From Alphaproteobacteria bacterium (GTDB lineage: Bacteria > Pseudomonadota > Alphaproteobacteria > UBA3830): a stretch of 18,754 bases of DNA. The DNA is taken from the NCBI GenBank assembly GCA_025998735.1, contig BNWJ01000016.1:1-18754 (forward strand), written 5' to 3'. This document shows positions 5,936 to 15,228 of the stretch, one piece after another (position 1 is the stretch's first letter; each line of letters begins with the position of its first letter). The notes beneath the pieces were generated by a model. That model was not told the DNA's origin, did not search any database, and was given only the letters and a program-made list of their open reading frames with translations. Both the position numbers and the translations under genes were made by a program.

Positions 5936-8889
5936 CAGAGCATTATTGGGCGTTTCTCACTCGACTCTCCAAGCTCTTCTAATCTGGCAATAAGGTTGTT
6001 ATATTCTACAAGCGATTCAGAGTACAGACTGAGTGCTCTAATAGCGTTGGGAATGATCATAGGGCATGTCACCACCTCATTGATCGCGGCTGTCATCTTG
6101 TCTCGGCACGCTTCCACGGCGGCGCTGACGTTGCCCTCTGCTCCTGATTCCAGCAGCGCGGCCTCGGTCGTAGCTTCGACTTTGTCGTACTGGCCAAATA
6201 TTTCTGTCATCGCCGCTCGTGCTTCTGTGAAAGCCTTGTATTCTTCATCAGCTGCTTGCTTCAACTCCTGAAGACGTTCCTCAATTTCTAACAGTCTCTC
6301 GCGAACGGTTTCTGCTGGAATGTCCGACGCGGAAAAAAGTTGCGATCGTATTACGCTACATTCTCGATTTGCTCTGTAGAACTCCGTGAATGCCACGGAC
6401 CATTCGAAACTAAAGTAATGACGATCCCTCTGCAGATGGCAGTACTTGATATATGTTGCTATATCACACTTAGACTGAGCCCCAGACCCAAACGCAGACT
6501 CATGCAATGTAATGTAAGCATCTATTTCTTTTTGCCGCGCGCTTGCGTGCTCTATCTTGGCTTGTGCCACAGCTGCCCGTTCTTCTGCTTGGGCAAGAGG
6601 CTCCGCTATTTTGGCTTCCCTCGCTTGCGCCGCTGCTTCTCGTTCTGCGTCCGCTACCTCTGCTGCTGCTCGTTCTGCTGCTCGTTCTGCGGCCGCTTCC
6701 TCTGCTGCTTTTTCTCTTGCGGCCCTCCTCTCTCTCTCAAGCGACAACTCTCTTTCTGCTGCCTCTGCTCTCGTGTCCGCAGTCGCTAGCTCTTCTTTTG
6801 CTTTCTTTCTCTCAGCCGTCAGCTCTTTCTTTGTGGCCTCTACTTCCGCTCGCGCAACCGCTAGATCTTGTTCTGCCGCCCCTGCTCTAGCTTTTTCAGC
6901 CGTCAGCTCTTTCTTTGTGGCCTCTACTTCCGCTCGCGCAGCCGCTTCTCTTTCTCTCTCAGCCGTCAGCTCTTTCTTTGTGGCCTCTACTTCCTCTCGC
7001 GCAGCCGCTAGCTCCGCTTCTGCAGCCCCTGCTTTCGTCTTCGCAGCCGCTGCTTTTTCTCTCTCCATTGCTAGCGCTTTTTTCGCTTCCTCCTCTCTTT
7101 CTCTCTCAGCCGTCAGCTCTTTCTTTGTGGCCTCTGCTTCCGCTCGCACAGCCGCTGCTCTTTCTCTCTCAGCCGTTAGCTTTTTCTTTGTGGCCTCTAC
7201 TTCCGATCGCGCAGCCGCTAGCTCTTTCTTTGTGGCCTCTACTTCCGCTCGCGCAGCCGCTGCTCTTTCTCTCTCCATTGCTAGCGCTTTTTTCGCTTCC
7301 TCTGCTCTTTCTCTCTCCTCCGTCAGCTTTTTCTTTGTGGCCTCTACTTCCGCTCGCACAGCCGCTGCTCTTTTCATCTCCGTTGCGAGCGCTTTTTCTG
7401 CGCCCTCTGCCCCCGCTTTCATAGCGACAAGCGCATCTTTCTCCTCCTTTGCTTTCTCTATCTCAGCCGCTAGCTCTTGTGCCACCCGAGCCTTCCCGGC
7501 TGCCAGCGTGTTATCTACCTTGCTTTCTTCAGCTTTAGCAGTCAGACCCTGTCCCGCATTGTTCGGATTGGTAGGCATCACCGCAGAAGGTACCGATATT
7601 CCTGTTGTGACGGCTGGCACCGTTGGAGAGGATGACGTCAGCTGCGTTGGTGTGGGCGCTGATGATGGCTCCGCTCCTAGCTGGGTCAACGGCTTTTCTG
7701 CCATCCGAGAAGCAGGAGCCGCTGACTTCCCCACAGAGGCTGCTGCGGCGAGCGCTTTCGAATTAGGCGCCGCAGATCTCAGCGATCCCGCCTGCGCCGC
7801 CGGTACCGAAAATATCGACGGATTCGCTGGCAATGGAGCGGATGCCCTCGGACCGGTCGTCTGCACTACAGAAGACACCGCCGGCCCTGCTGATGGGGTT
7901 GTCGCTTGCTGATTACCTGACGGTGCTCGTGCTGCCGGTAGCGTCGCAGATGGTACCTTTGTTTCAGGCTTCGCCTGAGGTGCCAGCATGTCCGTCTGAG
8001 TTGTGGTCGCTTCTCCTCGGAGCTCTGGCTTCACTACAGAAGCTGCCCCCACAGCTGCTCTTGAAACAGTCGATGGTGACGGTGCCTTCGGCCATGATGC
8101 TGATGTTGCCGCATGGCTTGCTTGGCTCGGAGTAGGACTAGTGGGATTCTTTATCGCAGAAGCTCCCACCGGCGTTGCTGGTGCGGTTGCATCCGAAACA
8201 GGTGCCCCTGCGGCTGCTGTTGAAACGGGCATCCTCGGGCGCGATTGTGCGAGCGCCCCATTCGACACGGTCGACCCTGTCCCTGCCAAGGCGTCTGGCG
8301 TTTCAGCTTTCGCCACCGGCGCTGTCTTTGGCGCTTGCGTACTCTCAGACGTCGCTCTTCGCGCAGTCACGGCCCCAGCAGGCATTACCGCTGATGTCTC
8401 CGCTTTCGCTTTTGAAGCAGCCGGCGGTGTTCGCGTATTTGACGCCGATGTCGTGGTCCGGCTCGTCTGATACAGAGCAGAAGGTGAAATAGGTTTTGTT
8501 ACGTGAGGAGTTGCTGGCGCAGTCCCCGGCCTCGCCAATCGTTGAGATTCGGCTCGAGACGGTTTAATGTCCGATGAGCCCACAGGCGACTTCGGTGATA
8601 CCAATGTAGTCCTTAGTTCGTATGTCGCTGGATCAGGGCCCGGCTTAAGTGGCTGCGGTTTCATGACGACCACAGGAGGTGCAGAGTTCCCTACCCCGGG
8701 TGTTTGAGGCACTGGAGTACCAGGCGACTTGCTCTCAGCAATTGTCCATGTATCAGGCGGCAGCGGAGTAGCGCTCGTCTTATGTACACCATCTTTCTTG
8801 ACAACAGTCTGCAACGAGGCATCAGCTCCTTCGACTAGCGCAAACGACACATATGCCATTACGCAAGCGCTACATATCAGTTTTTTCAT
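5929..8889 (-). CDS. Giant secreted PAST-rich coiled-coil protein
   Basis: About 986 residues, family not recognised. ATG 8889 is preferred over ATG 8901 because GGAG then stands six bases upstream. A signal peptide (KKLICSACVMAYVSFALVEG) is followed by about 400 residues of Pro/Ala/Ser/Thr-rich low complexity, and then by about 330 residues of Ala/Glu/Lys/Arg coiled coil (455-785) with seven copies of an EATKK(E/K)LTAERE-type unit. The C-terminal part (786-986) is a non-repetitive helical domain with six Cys, compatible with an oxidising compartment. The layout suggests an exported fibrous or surface protein, with a flexible stalk before a rod and a terminal domain. No LPXTG, autotransporter barrel or type IV signal is visible. 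GC is higher than the neighbours because of the biased composition. It has its own promoter and is flanked by repeat copies A and B. Confidence 0.85.
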   Translation of the reverse strand: MKKLICSACVMAYVSFALVEGADASLQTVVKKDGVHKTSATPLPPDTWTIAESKSPGTPVPQTPGVGNSAPPVVVMKPQPLKPGPDPATYELRTTLVSPKSPVGSSDIKPSRAESQRLARPGTAPATPHVTKPISPSALYQTSRTTTSASNTRTPPAASKAKAETSAVMPAGAVTARRATSESTQAPKTAPVAKAETPDALAGTGSTVSNGALAQSRPRMPVSTAAAGAPVSDATAPATPVGASAIKNPTSPTPSQASHAATSASWPKAPSPSTVSRAAVGAASVVKPELRGEATTTQTDMLAPQAKPETKVPSATLPAARAPSGNQQATTPSAGPAVSSVVQTTGPRASAPLPANPSIFSVPAAQAGSLRSAAPNSKALAAAASVGKSAAPASRMAEKPLTQLGAEPSSAPTPTQLTSSSPTVPAVTTGISVPSAVMPTNPNNAGQGLTAKAEESKVDNTLAAGKARVAQELAAEIEKAKEEKDALVAMKAGAEGAEKALATEMKRAAAVRAEVEATKKKLTEERERAEEAKKALAMERERAAAARAEVEATKKELAAARSEVEATKKKLTAERERAAAVRAEAEATKKELTAEREREEEAKKALAMEREKAAAAKTKAGAAEAELAAAREEVEATKKELTAEREREAAARAEVEATKKELTAEKARAGAAEQDLAVARAEVEATKKELTAERKKAKEELATADTRAEAAERELSLERERRAAREKAAEEAAAERAAERAAAEVADAEREAAAQAREAKIAEPLAQAEERAAVAQAKIEHASARQKEIDAYITLHESAFGSGAQSKCDIATYIKYCHLQRDRHYFSFEWSVAFTEFYRANRECSVIRSQLFSASDIPAETVRERLLEIEERLQELKQAADEEYKAFTEARAAMTEIFGQYDKVEATTEAALLESGAEGNVSAAVEACRDKMTAAINEVVTCPMIIPNAIRALSLYSESLVEYNNLIARLEELGESSEKRPIMLCD
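6800..7380 (-). repeat. Internal coding repeats of the giant coiled-coil gene
   Basis: The block TTCTTTGTGGCCTCT (plus-strand reading) recurs seven times, near 6827, 6911, 6973, 7121, 7184, 7227 and 7331, each time flanked by variants of TCAGCCGTCAGCTC and CGCTCGCGCAGCCGC. A second block, CTCTCCATTGCTAGCGC, occurs twice. Copies are very similar in DNA but irregularly spaced, so the array is prone to slippage and length variation. Confidence 0.9.
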
Positions 8890-8934
8890 ATCCTTCTCCA
8901 TTTTTGTACTAATTAAAACTAGATCGCTGTATAT

Positions 8935-8963
8935 AATATATACGCAATGGACAATTCTTGCAA
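8935..8963 (-). promoter_or_regulatory. Promoter of the giant coiled-coil gene
   Basis: On the minus strand TTGCAA (8958-8963) is followed after 17 bases by TATATT (8935-8940), about 45 bases before the start codon. A perfect 14-bp AT palindrome (AAAAATATATTTTT, 8974-8987) lies directly upstream of the -35, where an UP element would be. Confidence 0.55.
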
Positions 8964-9010
8964 GTATTTCTTGAAAAATATATTTTTATTTTCTAGCCTT
9001 TTTCGTCATC

Positions 9011-9107
9011 CAGAGCCCCCTCGGGGTGTGGGAGCGTAGCGCGACATGTGGATCCAGTGGAACAAAATCCGCATTCTCATCTTGAATGTGCATACCTTCC
9101 GATGATT
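9011..9107. repeat. Dispersed repeat, copy B
   Basis: Same blocks and orientation as copy A (GTAGCGCGAC, GGATCC, GAACAAAATCC). It includes a short palindrome CCCCTCGGGG. Read on the minus strand it ends TGGATGACGAAAA, a form often seen at the ends of intergenic repeats in Rickettsia-like genomes. It occupies the gap between the ligA stop codon and the promoter region of the giant coiled-coil gene. Confidence 0.65.
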
Positions 9108-9122
9108 AGCAAAGGAGCGGCG

Positions 9123-11249
<2,127 letters not shown>

Positions 11250-11311
11250 CTAACGTCTATCAGCGTAACGTTGAACACATTCGCTAATGCATGTACCAAA
11301 GAACGAGCATG

Positions 11312-11584
11312 TCAGTTGTCATCGTAGTGTCCCCAAAGTGAGATGATTTTTACGATCATTTCATCTTTCAGCACCTGATAGACTAGCCGATGCTTGATAT
11401 TAATGCGCCGGCTGTAAACATTTTCGAAAGCATCCAGTTTTTCAAATGCCGGCGGCGTAGCATAGGGATTGCTTTGAATTATTGAGACTATTTCCTTCAA
11501 TTTCTTATAGAAAGGAGAGGCTCTCATTTTTACAACTTCCTTTTCCGCACGAAGTGTATATACAATATCCCATATCATAATCAT
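11312..11584 (-). CDS. YoeB/Txe-family mRNA interferase toxin
   Basis: A 90-residue RelE-fold toxin. Family YoeB toxins cut mRNA in the ribosomal A site. Expected residues are present: a Glu near 48 (AFEKL), the YSRRINIKHRLVYQV block supplying catalytic Arg, and the terminal WGHYDDN with the His-Tyr pair (H86, Y87). I chose ATG 11584 because it overlaps the antitoxin stop as ATGA, a standard toxin-antitoxin arrangement. The frame could begin six codons earlier, inside the antitoxin gene, but that start has no support. All key residues are intact, so the toxin is probably functional. ligA lies 77 bases downstream, and readthrough transcription into it is possible. Confidence 0.9.
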   Translation of the reverse strand: MIMIWDIVYTLRAEKEVVKMRASPFYKKLKEIVSIIQSNPYATPPAFEKLDAFENVYSRRINIKHRLVYQVLKDEMIVKIISLWGHYDDN

Positions 11585-11820
11585 AGCTCTATATGAACAC
11601 ACTCAGATAGAGGGGTATCGATGCCTTCTAATATATCTCTTCTGGTTTTCGGATTGGACATCAAAAATATTGTTTCCTGAATAGAGCTCCATTCTTGTTC
11701 TGACAAAAGAACGCAGTTTCCAGCCTTCGATGTTATGAGTGTGGGATCCCCATTATTAGCGGTCGCAGCCATTAAATTGAAAAAATTGCTTCGAGCATTG
11801 GAAGCATTGATTGTTTGCAT
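11581..11820 (-). CDS. YefM/Phd-family antitoxin
   Basis: A 79-residue antitoxin. The N-terminal MQTINASNARSNFFNLMAA matches the YefM dimerisation and DNA-binding fold, followed by PTLITSKAGNCVLLSEQEWSSIQET and a C-terminal arm (LEGIDTPLSECVHIEL) that would bind the toxin. YefM neutralises YoeB and represses the operon. GGAG lies seven bases before ATG 11820. It overlaps the toxin by four bases, so translation is coupled. The upstream promoter carries the paired operator cores typical of the family. Confidence 0.92.
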   Translation of the reverse strand: MQTINASNARSNFFNLMAATANNGDPTLITSKAGNCVLLSEQEWSSIQETIFLMSNPKTRRDILEGIDTPLSECVHIEL

Positions 11821-11845
11821 AGTAAATCTCCAATTATCTTACAAG

Positions 11846-11874
11846 ATTGTACAGCAAAACGTACGACAATGCAA
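11846..11874 (-). promoter_or_regulatory. Toxin-antitoxin promoter with YefM-type operator
   Basis: On the minus strand TTGCAT (11869-11874), a 17-base spacer and TACAAT (11846-11851) form a good promoter about 25 bases upstream of the antitoxin. TGTACA (11848-11853) overlaps the -10. CGTACG (11860-11865) lies with its centre exactly 12 bases away. E. coli YefM-YoeB binds two palindromes with TGTACA cores 12 bp apart, so this is probably the autoregulatory operator. Confidence 0.65.
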
Positions 11875-12012
11875 GCAATTTTAATAAGGATCTGTGTGAA
11901 AATAACTTGAACTTTTGTCTTGCGGAAATGCTGTAATTCCATGCAACACACCTCGCGGAAAGTTCATTTTATTTTCGCACGAGGCCTAACAGTACTTACC
12001 ACCACGTGAGTT

Positions 12013-12040
12013 TTTACAATAGTTAAGAATATGCTATAAT
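12013..12040 (+). promoter_or_regulatory. Strong sigma70-like promoter
   Basis: TTTACA (12013-12018), a 16-base spacer and a perfect TATAAT (12035-12040) point along the plus strand. It is one of the best promoter matches in the window, yet no intact gene follows before the convergent dprA end; see the frame at 12074. Confidence 0.55.
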
Positions 12041-12073
12041 TCCAATAATTTTTAGAGATAATTGGAGTTTTAG

Positions 12074-12166
12074 ATAAGACTAAAAACAGGAGCAGTTGCA
12101 GGTTTAGCAAAAATCATAGAAGAAGATTTAATGAAGAGGCTGCAATCTCAAGTTAACGTCCACTAG
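12074..12166 (+). pseudogene. Short frame with ATA where a start codon is expected
   Basis: Downstream of the 12013-12040 promoter, GGAG (12064-12067) stands six bases before an ATA at 12074. This opens a 30-codon frame (RLKTGAVAGLAKIIEEDLMK and onward) ending at TAG 12164. The leader AGATAATTGGAG also occurs before the antitoxin gene on the other strand. The composition looks coding. It may be a gene that lost its ATG and most of its length. Its end touches the dprA stop codon. No family recognised. Confidence 0.3.
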
Positions 12167-13278
12167 ATTGCGTTACTCAGCGACAGACAAACGCGTTGTC
12201 CGTGCAGTCGGGATATTTTGTCCGCAAGTTCCAGCTCGATGAGAGCCGTTAGCACCTCCTGAGGTGGTATTTTAATGGAAGATATCAGTTCATCGATGGT
12301 TATGGGCACTGAATTCAGAGACTCCAGTATTTTCTGGCGGGTTTTCTCTAGATCCTTCTCGGAAATTTTGGCCGAAAAAACCGGACGATCTTCAAATAGA
12401 GATTGCTGAATTATTTTTCGATTTTCAAAACAATCAAGAACATCCTGAGGCCTCTGCACCAGCGTCGCTCCGTCTTTCAGTAGATTATTGCAGCCTACGC
12501 TTCTTGGATCCAATGGAAATCCTGGAACCGCAAATATCTCTCGACCATACTCGGCGGCGAATCTTGCAGTTATGAGAGATCCGGATTGCTCTGCAGCTTC
12601 AATGACCACAGTACCAGAGGAAATTCCCGCTATTATTCTATTTCTTCGCGGAAAAAGTTGCGGTTGCATTGTTGTGTTAAATGGCATTTCCGTAAAGATG
12701 CAGCCGTTTTCGACTATCTCTTTGTATAATTTTTCGTTTTCCTGTGGATACACTATATTTATTCCGCCGGCCAATATGGCAATGGTACCATTTTTCAGAC
12801 TTCCGACATGTGCACATGTATCAATTCCCCGCGCCATGCCGGAAACCACGACTACACCGTCATTGCTTAGTTTCTCGCATAAAAATGTGCAGAATTTATT
12901 GGCATGTATGGACGAGTTCCTCGATCCCACAACGGATATGATATTTTTCTTGAAAAACGACTGGACGTTTTCCTTTTTGCCAAGCATAGTCAACAACGGC
13001 GGAGGATCTGATATATTTCTCAAAAGAGGCGGATAAAATTCATCTTCCAAAAAGACGAACTCAGCTCCGATTTTTTCCATTGCCTCCTGTTCCTGCTCGA
13101 TTTTTTCGTCGCTGCAGATATCAAATGCTCTTTTAGCTGATCTCACAAGAATCGGTAATGCCTGAATGGCCTTTTCGCCACTTCCATACAGGCTTATCAA
13201 ATTCCAAAACGTGGATGGCCCAATGGATTCACTGCGGATTATTTTCAGTCTGGCTAATTTTTCCTTTTTGGACAGCAT
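12163..13278 (-). CDS. dprA: DNA processing protein DprA
   Basis: About 371 residues. DprA binds incoming single-stranded DNA and loads RecA during transformation, and it is widely kept even in non-competent bacteria. A small N-terminal helical domain is followed by a Rossmann-like core with the conserved motifs SVVGSRNSS, VVSGMARGIDTCAH, LFPRRNRIIAGIS and EQSGSLITARFA. A C-terminal winged-helix-like domain follows (PITIDELISSIKIPPQEVLTAL as the usual DprA tail, positions about 320-365). ATG 13278 is preferred over ATG 13290 because GGAGG then lies at the right distance. It follows plsY by 37 bases on the same strand, a common pairing of plsY and dprA. Confidence 0.95.
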   Translation of the reverse strand: MLSKKEKLARLKIIRSESIGPSTFWNLISLYGSGEKAIQALPILVRSAKRAFDICSDEKIEQEQEAMEKIGAEFVFLEDEFYPPLLRNISDPPPLLTMLGKKENVQSFFKKNIISVVGSRNSSIHANKFCTFLCEKLSNDGVVVVSGMARGIDTCAHVGSLKNGTIAILAGGINIVYPQENEKLYKEIVENGCIFTEMPFNTTMQPQLFPRRNRIIAGISSGTVVIEAAEQSGSLITARFAAEYGREIFAVPGFPLDPRSVGCNNLLKDGATLVQRPQDVLDCFENRKIIQQSLFEDRPVFSAKISEKDLEKTRQKILESLNSVPITIDELISSIKIPPQEVLTALIELELADKISRLHGQRVCLSLSNAI

Positions 13279-13315
13279 GATTCCCTCCATCGTATGGAAT
13301 CGAACTGCGCAGGAT

Positions 13316-13903
13316 TTACGCTTTCAATTCCTCGTTATTCCACAGTCGTTTTATGTTTTCATGGTGCCGAATGATGATAACCACCACAACCACAATTAGA
13401 GCACACCATCGATTAAGAAAGTGTAAAGATGAATGATCCATAAAATAAAAAAACGCACAACTTGAAATTACACTGACCAATCCGGATAGGGACGAAAATT
13501 TCCAGATGGCGAAGACAGCCAACCAAACGAGCAGCGCTGCGAGAAGCACATAGACGTCCAGAGCGCACAACACTCCGAAATAAGTGGCAATTCCTTTTCC
13601 GCCATTAAACTTCAACCAGACAGGAAACATGTGTCCGAAGACTGGAAGCGCCACAAATGCAGAATTCATGAGTCCATTGTCCGAATGAAAGCAATAGCAG
13701 ACGGCAAATCCTTTGAGAAAATCCAGCAGAAATGTCAAGAATCCAAGCGATTTTCCCTGGGTTCTCAGCACATTTGTTGCGCCTATACTTTTTGATCCGG
13801 TTTCACATAGATTTCCTTTTCCGAAAAGATTAGACAGAATGAGTCCAAACGGTATAGATCCCAGAAGATAAGCCAATAAAATGTATGCGGTATTTTCTAA
13901 CAT
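13316..13903 (-). CDS. plsY: Glycerol-3-phosphate acyltransferase PlsY
   Basis: A 195-residue membrane protein with about five transmembrane helices. It transfers the acyl group from acyl-phosphate to glycerol-3-phosphate, the first step of phospholipid synthesis. The three family motifs are present: LLGSIPFGLI near the N-terminus, GSKSIGATNVLR in the cytoplasmic loop, and GHMFPVWLKFNGGKGIATYFG. I chose ATG 13903, with AAGGG eight bases upstream; upstream GTG and TTG codons in frame are too close to that site. It leads the plsY-dprA pair and lies just downstream of tRNA-Leu. Confidence 0.95.
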   Translation of the reverse strand: MLENTAYILLAYLLGSIPFGLILSNLFGKGNLCETGSKSIGATNVLRTQGKSLGFLTFLLDFLKGFAVCYCFHSDNGLMNSAFVALPVFGHMFPVWLKFNGGKGIATYFGVLCALDVYVLLAALLVWLAVFAIWKFSSLSGLVSVISSCAFFYFMDHSSLHFLNRWCALIVVVVVIIIRHHENIKRLWNNEELKA

Positions 13904-13967
13904 TTTCAACACCCTTTTCTCTTATTTTTATGACTATATTTCACGACAAAAGACTTTGAAGTTTTAT

Positions 13968-14053
13968 TGGTGCCCGCGGAGGGACTCGAACCCACACGCC
14001 CTTTCGAACAACAGATTTTAAGTCTGTAGCGTCTACCATTCCGCCACGCGGGC
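13968..14053 (-). tRNA. tRNA-Leu (anticodon TAA)
   Basis: The minus strand gives an 86-base class II tRNA. Acceptor GCCCGCG pairs with CGCGGGC, the discriminator is A, and CCA is encoded. A variable arm (TGTTCGAAAGGGCG region) and T loop GTTCGAG are present. The anticodon stem CAGA/TCTG encloses CTTAAAA, giving TAA for UUA codons. It lies about 30 bases after the PAAR-like gene on the same strand and upstream of plsY. Confidence 0.96.
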
Positions 14054-14082
14054 ATTATCGGCAATCTATCACCAAATCACAT

Positions 14083-14469
14083 CTAGATCAATACCGTAGC
14101 TTGGCCGGGAAATGTGAATTTTATCACTCCGCCGTAGGCACATATCAACATACTGTCGCCATTCACAGCCGGTCCAGCTTTACCCATTACTGTTGGTTTC
14201 ATTGGAACCCACGTTCCAGCCGGAGTCGGAATACATGGACCAGGTGTGAGAACACCCAACGCAGCCGCAGTTAGAGCTGCCGTCGCCGGATTCGCAATGC
14301 TCTTGCAAACACCAAACGGAATTATGTTTAAAAATGGAACACAATCAGAAATACAGGGCATAGGTCCAGCTGATCCCATTACCAGACTTGTTGGAAGAAC
14401 CGTTATCGGGGTCGGCGCAACTCCCATTGGACACATGAGCATTCCAGTACAACAAGCTCCCAATCCCAT
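14083..14469 (-). CDS. PAAR-like (DUF4280-type) protein
   Basis: A 128-residue Gly/Pro/Cys-rich protein. It shows the pattern of DUF4280 PAAR-like proteins: an opening CPMGVAPTPITVLP, the central NIIPFGVCKSIANPATAA, ALGVLTPGPCIPT, and an end with CAYGGVIKF and GQA. PAAR-like proteins form the zinc-stabilised tip of contractile injection machines (type VI secretion or extracellular systems) and couple effectors to it. No other secretion-system gene lies in the window. Its ATG overlaps the stop codon of the MORN-variant gene as TAATG, with GAGGAGG a few bases upstream, so the two are translationally coupled. tRNA-Leu follows. The function in this organism is inferred from the family only. Confidence 0.8.
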   Translation of the reverse strand: MGLGACCTGMLMCPMGVAPTPITVLPTSLVMGSAGPMPCISDCVPFLNIIPFGVCKSIANPATAALTAAALGVLTPGPCIPTPAGTWVPMKPTVMGKAGPAVNGDSMLICAYGGVIKFTFPGQATVLI

Positions 14470-15068
14470 TAGACCTCCTCTCGCGATGTTAAGTTACCGT
14501 CCATATCATATTTATCTATAAATCCGTAGGGATTACCATTTTCGAAACTCGCCGCCTCCATGATATTTCCGTTGGGGAAGTATCGGACTATATCTCCGTC
14601 GAGAACATTATTTTTGTAACATGATTGCTCCATAATTGTTCCATCCGGATAGTATATTGTACATTCTCCATTCTGCTGTCCCACAGAGTACTGTGCAATG
14701 CGTGTTACATTTCCGGAAGCATCGACTGATGTGAAAGCTCCATCGAAAAGACCGCCTTGGAAATGAGCGATTCCAGCCTTAATTCCATTGGAAAAGAATG
14801 TGGCTTCCCCTTCCTGAAGACCGTTCTTGAAATTGGTGTTCATCAGTGGTTTTCCGGATAAAAAAAACTCCGCTGGCCCTGATAACACGCCGTTTTCGTA
14901 TAAAAGTCTGTGAGTTAGCTGCCCCTGATCGTTATACAGCAATGTCTCTCCGTGCGGAACGCCATTTTTAAGAGTGATACTACTTATCAAAGAACCAGAT
15001 TCGTTTCTCGTCTCATGTACTGTTGGAGAATCGTCCTGCCCATCAGTATTTATGCCACCAACACTCAT
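14469..15068 (-). CDS. MORN-variant (YwqK-like) repeat protein
   Basis: A 199-residue protein made of about seven 20-24-residue repeats with the MORN-variant look: NGVPHGETLLYNDQGQL, ENGVLSGPAEFF, NGLQEGEATFFSNG, VGQQNGECTIYYPDG, ENGNPYGFIDKYDMDG. There is no signal peptide. Homologues are often annotated as YwqK-family antitoxins, after a Bacillus gene beside an LXG toxin; whether that holds here is not known. The one-base coupling to the PAAR-like gene suggests an adaptor, chaperone or immunity role for cargo of the PAAR protein. AAGAAGG precedes ATG 15068. The 160 bases upstream, up to the broken MORN gene, hold only AT-rich sequence and a weak terminator. Confidence 0.8.
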   Translation of the reverse strand: MSVGGINTDGQDDSPTVHETRNESGSLISSITLKNGVPHGETLLYNDQGQLTHRLLYENGVLSGPAEFFLSGKPLMNTNFKNGLQEGEATFFSNGIKAGIAHFQGGLFDGAFTSVDASGNVTRIAQYSVGQQNGECTIYYPDGTIMEQSCYKNNVLDGDIVRYFPNGNIMEAASFENGNPYGFIDKYDMDGNLTSREEV

Positions 15069-15151
15069 CGAAATTCCTTCTTCGCCCTAAATAATTGCAA
15101 AATCAATTCCAATAATAAATTGTTTTTCTATTTATTGATACTAACTGCAAA

Positions 15152-15181
15152 CAAAAAAACAGCCTCCAATCTAAGGAAAGC
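15152..15181 (-). terminator. Weak terminator after the broken MORN gene
   Basis: On the minus strand a weak stem (CTTTCC with GGAGG, two G-T pairs) leads into CTG and a T7 run. A 5-bp hairpin GGAAA-CGGC-TTTCC lies just before it. The stem is poor but the T-run is clear. Confidence 0.3.
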
Positions 15182-15228
15182 CGTTTCCGGTCGATCAATT
15201 TGTTGGGAATGTATGTGCTAGACCAATT

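Noticed and set aside
5683..5982. A 99-codon plus-strand frame starting in the right inverted repeat
   Set aside because: It runs through a hairpin and dispersed repeat copy A, overlaps the end of the giant coiled-coil gene, has no ribosome site, and its product resembles translated repeat DNA.
6800..7380. CRISPR-like array
   Set aside because: The repeats are in-frame coding repeats of a coiled coil with irregular spacing and similar, non-unique sequence between copies.
6543..7912. Long plus-strand Ala/Ser-rich and Leu/Pro-rich frames opposite the giant coiled-coil gene
   Set aside because: They mirror the biased, repetitive codons of the minus-strand gene, which has a signal peptide, promoter and ribosome site. 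The plus-strand frames have none of these.
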